A stretch of 39,216 nt of DNA from Roseobacter sp. (GTDB taxonomy: Bacteria > Pseudomonadota > Alphaproteobacteria > Rhodobacterales > Rhodobacteraceae): assembly GCA_024636425.1 (NCBI GenBank), contig JAGXHB010000205.1, positions 1-39,216 of the forward strand, in the 5' to 3' direction. This document shows positions 36,227-39,216 of this stretch, in pieces. The notes under the pieces are model-generated. The model was given only the letters and a program-made list of their open reading frames with translations. It was not told where the DNA came from and searched no databases. A program made the position numbers and the translations under genes. The first letter of the stretch is position 1. The number at the start of each line of letters is the position of its first letter.

Positions 36227-37813
36227 TCACTCCACTGCCGCAGACAAAGTCTTTTGCAGGCGGCTCTTGATCCATTTGTCCAAGGTCGCGATCTGGGTTT
36301 CTGTCAGCCGCAGGCCTAATTTCGAGCGGCGCCAGACAATGTCATCGGCCGCACAAGCATATTCGTATTTCATGAGCCATTCGACTTCATGTTCGGTCAG
36401 GTCGGCGCCGAAATCAATTCCCAGATCGCTCACCGACTGTGCATCACCAAGGATGTCCCACGCCTCTGTTCCGTAGGCCCGAACGAGCCGCTGCGCCCAG
36501 CGTGAGGTCAGGAAGGGAAAGTCCCGTCGCAGCGCCGCAATCAGGTCCTGCACGCCATCGACCGGGAAATCGCCGCCCGGCATGGCCACACCAGCTGTCC
36601 ATTTTGGCGGCAGCTTTCCGAATACTTGTGCGATTTCGTCCAGCGCGCTTTCGGCCAAGCGGCGATAAGTGGTGATCTTGCCCCCGAAAATATTAAGTGC
36701 CGGAGCGCCACGGCTTTGGTCTAATTTCAGAACGTAATCGCGGGTCGCCGCAGAGGCGCTGCTGGCACCGTCATCATAGAGAGGACGCACACCGGAATAG
36801 GTCCAGACGACATCATCGTCGCTGATCGGCCTGTCGAGGTATTGGTTGATAAACTGGATCAGATAGGCCTGTTCCTCGACCGTACATTCCGGTTTTACAG
36901 ATGCGTCAGGGTGATCGGCATCTGTCGTCCCGATCAGGGTATAATCGGTCTCGTAAGGGATCGCGAAGGCGATGCGCCCATCGGTCCCTTGGAAAAAATA
37001 GCACTTGTCGTGATCGAAAAGTCGTTTCGTGACGATGTGGCTGCCGCGCACGAGGCGAACATCGCCCTGCTGATTACTCTTAAGCGTTCCCCGCAGAACA
37101 TCACCCACCCACGGCCCTGCGGCATTGACCACCATTCGCGCCGTGACCGTTGATGTCTCGCCACTCAGGTCGTCATACAGATCGACCTGCCAGGTGCCGT
37201 CCTCTACGCGCGCGCCGGATACTTTGGTGCGCACACGGATCGTTGCACCACGGGCTTCAGCGTCGCGGGCATTCAAGACAACCAGCCTCGAATCTTCGAC
37301 CCAACAGTCGGAATATTCGAAGGCCTTCTCGAATTTGCCAGCCAACGGGACTCCTTCAGGTCCTGTCCGAAGATCCACGCTTTTGGTGCCGGGCAGAATG
37401 TCCCGCCCGCCAAGATTATCATAAAAGAAAAGGCCGAGCCGAATGAGCCACGCGGGACGCCGTCCTTTCATCCAGGGCATGACGATATTCAATATCTTAG
37501 ACGTCGGCGTCGTCAGGTCGAACCGCATACTGGAATGGTAGGGCAACACAAACCGCATCGGCCAGGCAATGTGTGGCATCGCCTTCAGCAGCGTCTCCCG
37601 CTCGATCAGCGATTCACGCACGAGCCGAAACTCGAAATATTCCAGATACCGAAGACCACCGTGGAACAGTTTGGTTGAAGAGGCGGACGTGGCGGACCCA
37701 ATATCGCTCATCTCAGCAAGGCACACAGCCAGACCACGACCGCTTGCGTCTCGCGCAATGCCGCAGCCGTTTATGCCGCCACCAATGATGAGCAGATCGA
37801 AATCCGGTTCCAT
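36227..37813 (-). CDS. glpD: aerobic glycerol-3-phosphate dehydrogenase
   Basis: DLLIIGGGINGCGIARDASGRGLAVCLAEMSDIGSATSASSTKLFHGGLRYLEYFEFRLVRESLIERE. Confidence 0.97.
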   Translation of the reverse strand: MEPDFDLLIIGGGINGCGIARDASGRGLAVCLAEMSDIGSATSASSTKLFHGGLRYLEYFEFRLVRESLIERETLLKAMPHIAWPMRFVLPYHSSMRFDLTTPTSKILNIVMPWMKGRRPAWLIRLGLFFYDNLGGRDILPGTKSVDLRTGPEGVPLAGKFEKAFEYSDCWVEDSRLVVLNARDAEARGATIRVRTKVSGARVEDGTWQVDLYDDLSGETSTVTARMVVNAAGPWVGDVLRGTLKSNQQGDVRLVRGSHIVTKRLFDHDKCYFFQGTDGRIAFAIPYETDYTLIGTTDADHPDASVKPECTVEEQAYLIQFINQYLDRPISDDDVVWTYSGVRPLYDDGASSASAATRDYVLKLDQSRGAPALNIFGGKITTYRRLAESALDEIAQVFGKLPPKWTAGVAMPGGDFPVDGVQDLIAALRRDFPFLTSRWAQRLVRAYGTEAWDILGDAQSVSDLGIDFGADLTEHEVEWLMKYEYACAADDIVWRRSKLGLRLTETQIATLDKWIKSRLQKTLSAAVE

Positions 37814-37861
37814 GCATTCCTCCCTCGCAGGTCCTCCACCTGCTGATGAAAACTGTACAAG

Positions 37862-37896
37862 AAACGAACATCATATGAAGTAAAATATGTTCGTTT
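37862..37896. promoter_or_regulatory. candidate GlpR operator in the glpD-glpR intergenic region
   Basis: Perfect 10-bp inverted repeat AAACGAACAT-N15-ATGTTCGTTT. The ATGTTCG/CGAACAT half-sites match the known E. coli GlpR half-site form. A further AAACGAAATT lies at 38051-38060, just before glpR. Confidence 0.65.
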
Positions 37897-38071
37897 GCGT
37901 CCGTTTTTGCGCAAAGCACTGAAAAGTATCAGAAGTTATTTCTGAAAGATTAACGTTTTCGCTTTAGATTTGAGCGACTCAGCAGCGCAGGACGCCAAGT
38001 CGAATGCAAGAAATGATTGAATGCGCAGTATCTCACTCTAATTTGAGCACAAACGAAATTGAAGGAACGTG

Positions 38072-38836
38072 ATGACCCAGACCCTGCGCAAACCCGAAAT
38101 CATCAACATCGCGCGTCGCGATGGCATGGTCACTGTGGAAGGGCTGGTAGAGTTTTTTGGCGTGACCCCACAAACGATTCGCAGAGATCTAGCCGAACTC
38201 GCTGATTCAGGCCAACTCGACCGCGTTCATGGCGGCGCAATACTTCCTTCAACGACCGTCAATATCGGCTACAGCGAACGTCGGCATATCAACCAGGCCT
38301 CGAAGGTGGATATCGCACGCGAGTGTGCAGCCCAAATTCCGAATGACTGTTCGGTGTTTCTCAATATCGGCACCACGACTGAAGCGGTGGCAACAGAACT
38401 GCTCCGGCATGAGGGGCTACTGGTGGTCACCAACAATATCAACATTGCGGTGATCCTGTCTGCCAACGCAAAAGCAGAAGTCATCGTCACAGGCGGCAAT
38501 CTTCGCCGGATGGACGGTGGCCTTATCGGGGACCTGGCCAAAGAGACTATCAACCGCTTTCGTTTCGATTTTGCCGTCATCGGCTGTTCTGCCCTGCACG
38601 AAAGCGGTGACATTCTGGATTTTGACGTTCAAGAGGTCGGTGTCAGTCAGGCCATTATCATGCGAAGTGACAAGGTGTTTCTCGTGGCCGACAGATCGAA
38701 GTTTGACCGAAAGGCACCAGCTAAAATTGCATCGTTGACAGATGTCGATACATTTTTTTCTGACAAGGCCCCCCCTGCGCCCTGTATCGATCTATGCGCG
38801 CGATCGGGAACGGAAGTCTGTCTGGTGTCGGCCTGA
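38072..38836 (+). CDS. glpR: DeoR-family glycerol-3-phosphate regulon repressor
   Basis: RKPEIINIARRDGMVTVEGLVEFFGVTPQTIRRDLAELADSGQLDRVHGGAI; divergent from glpD. Confidence 0.93.
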   Translation: MTQTLRKPEIINIARRDGMVTVEGLVEFFGVTPQTIRRDLAELADSGQLDRVHGGAILPSTTVNIGYSERRHINQASKVDIARECAAQIPNDCSVFLNIGTTTEAVATELLRHEGLLVVTNNINIAVILSANAKAEVIVTGGNLRRMDGGLIGDLAKETINRFRFDFAVIGCSALHESGDILDFDVQEVGVSQAIIMRSDKVFLVADRSKFDRKAPAKIASLTDVDTFFSDKAPPAPCIDLCARSGTEVCLVSA

Positions 38837-39099
38837 GCGCGAGAGCAGCACGGCGCGCAATGCTCCAAGCGTTCAGCCGGTGGGCCAATGGCGCGCATTC
38901 CCCTTGCTTCGCGTAATGCCAGAGGCGCTGTCGCGTAGCCCTTAACCCGAATTATTCATGAGGGGATGACAAAGCGGGTGCGACGGAGGTAGACTGCATC
39001 ATGGTGAGGGGGCGCCTTGAAAATTTGAAAGTTTGGTCGAGACAACCAAAAAATACCTGCTTTCAAATGCGGGGATGCGGACAAAAACTTGGACTGTTT

Positions 39100-39216
39100 T
39101 CACGGCATAAGGCCGAGGCTTTTACGATATTCGATTGGGCTTCTGCCACCAAGGGACATCTTGATGCGTGTTTCGTTATACCAGCGGATGTAGGCGTCAA
39201 CCTCATCAATAAACTG
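39100..39216 (-). CDS. C-terminus of an IS3-family transposase (OrfB), truncated by window edge
   Basis: Reverse-strand reading QFIDEVDAYIRWYNETRIKMSLGGRSPIEYRKSLGLMP*, the typical rve-domain C-terminus of IS3-family OrfB. Confidence 0.85.
   Translation of the reverse strand, partial: QFIDEVDAYIRWYNETRIKMSLGGRSPIEYRKSLGLMP

Noticed and set aside
30199-37813. Annotation as a Ugp (glycerol-3-phosphate) transporter
   Set aside because: Gene order with DUF2160, co-location with glpK and two ATPase genes fits the rhizobial glycerol GlpSTPQUV system better than ugpBAEC, which has one ATPase. Substrate is still unproven.
38837-39099. Possible IS1380- or IS3-type terminal sequences (cccgaattattcatgag; cagtccaagtttttgtccgc on the minus strand)
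   Set aside because: Resemblance is from memory only; no pair of terminal repeats can be verified within the window.
1-39216. CRISPR arrays, rRNA, prophage genes, toxin-antitoxin or defence systems
   Set aside because: No regularly spaced repeats, rRNA signature, phage structural genes or recognisable defence/TA proteins were seen.

Overview
This 39.2 kb window looks alphaproteobacterial, probably Rhodobacteraceae/Roseobacter-like. It is a mosaic of catabolic modules separated by insertion-sequence debris. (1) Left edge, about 1-905: the N-terminus of an ISNCY-like transposase, a PhoB-like C-terminal remnant, an IS630 C-terminal remnant and an IS6-family 3' remnant. (2) 987-3587 (-): a three-gene set in which every product has an export signal: a Tat-type FAD amine oxidase, a c-type cytochrome and a RidA protein. 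(3) 3889-9245: a complete beta-hydroxyaspartate cycle (BHAC) locus, bhcABCD with divergent bhcR. (4) 9391-24522: a nearly complete purine-to-glyoxylate pathway (guaD, permease, xdhABC, puuD, uraH, a puuE-uraD fusion, allA, allE, two LysR regulators). Only the allantoate-consuming step is not seen. (5) 24.5-25.9 kb: an enoyl-CoA hydratase remnant, a palindrome-rich junction and an intact IS6-family element (19-bp perfect terminal inverted repeats) that truncates a gap (GAPDH) gene after about 18 codons. (6) 25981-38836: a glycerol module: pyk with an apparent A7-tract frameshift, Fe-ADH, glpK, the ABC glycerol transporter glpVUQPTS, glpD and divergent glpR. (7) Right edge: a truncated IS3-family transposase. 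The main hypothesis is that (3) and (4) together form a purine-carbon assimilation island, in which glyoxylate released from the purine ring is converted to oxaloacetate by the adjacent BHAC. The second is an apparently uncharacterised periplasmic amine oxidase / cytochrome c / exported RidA system. All family assignments come from reading the translations; no database searches were run.
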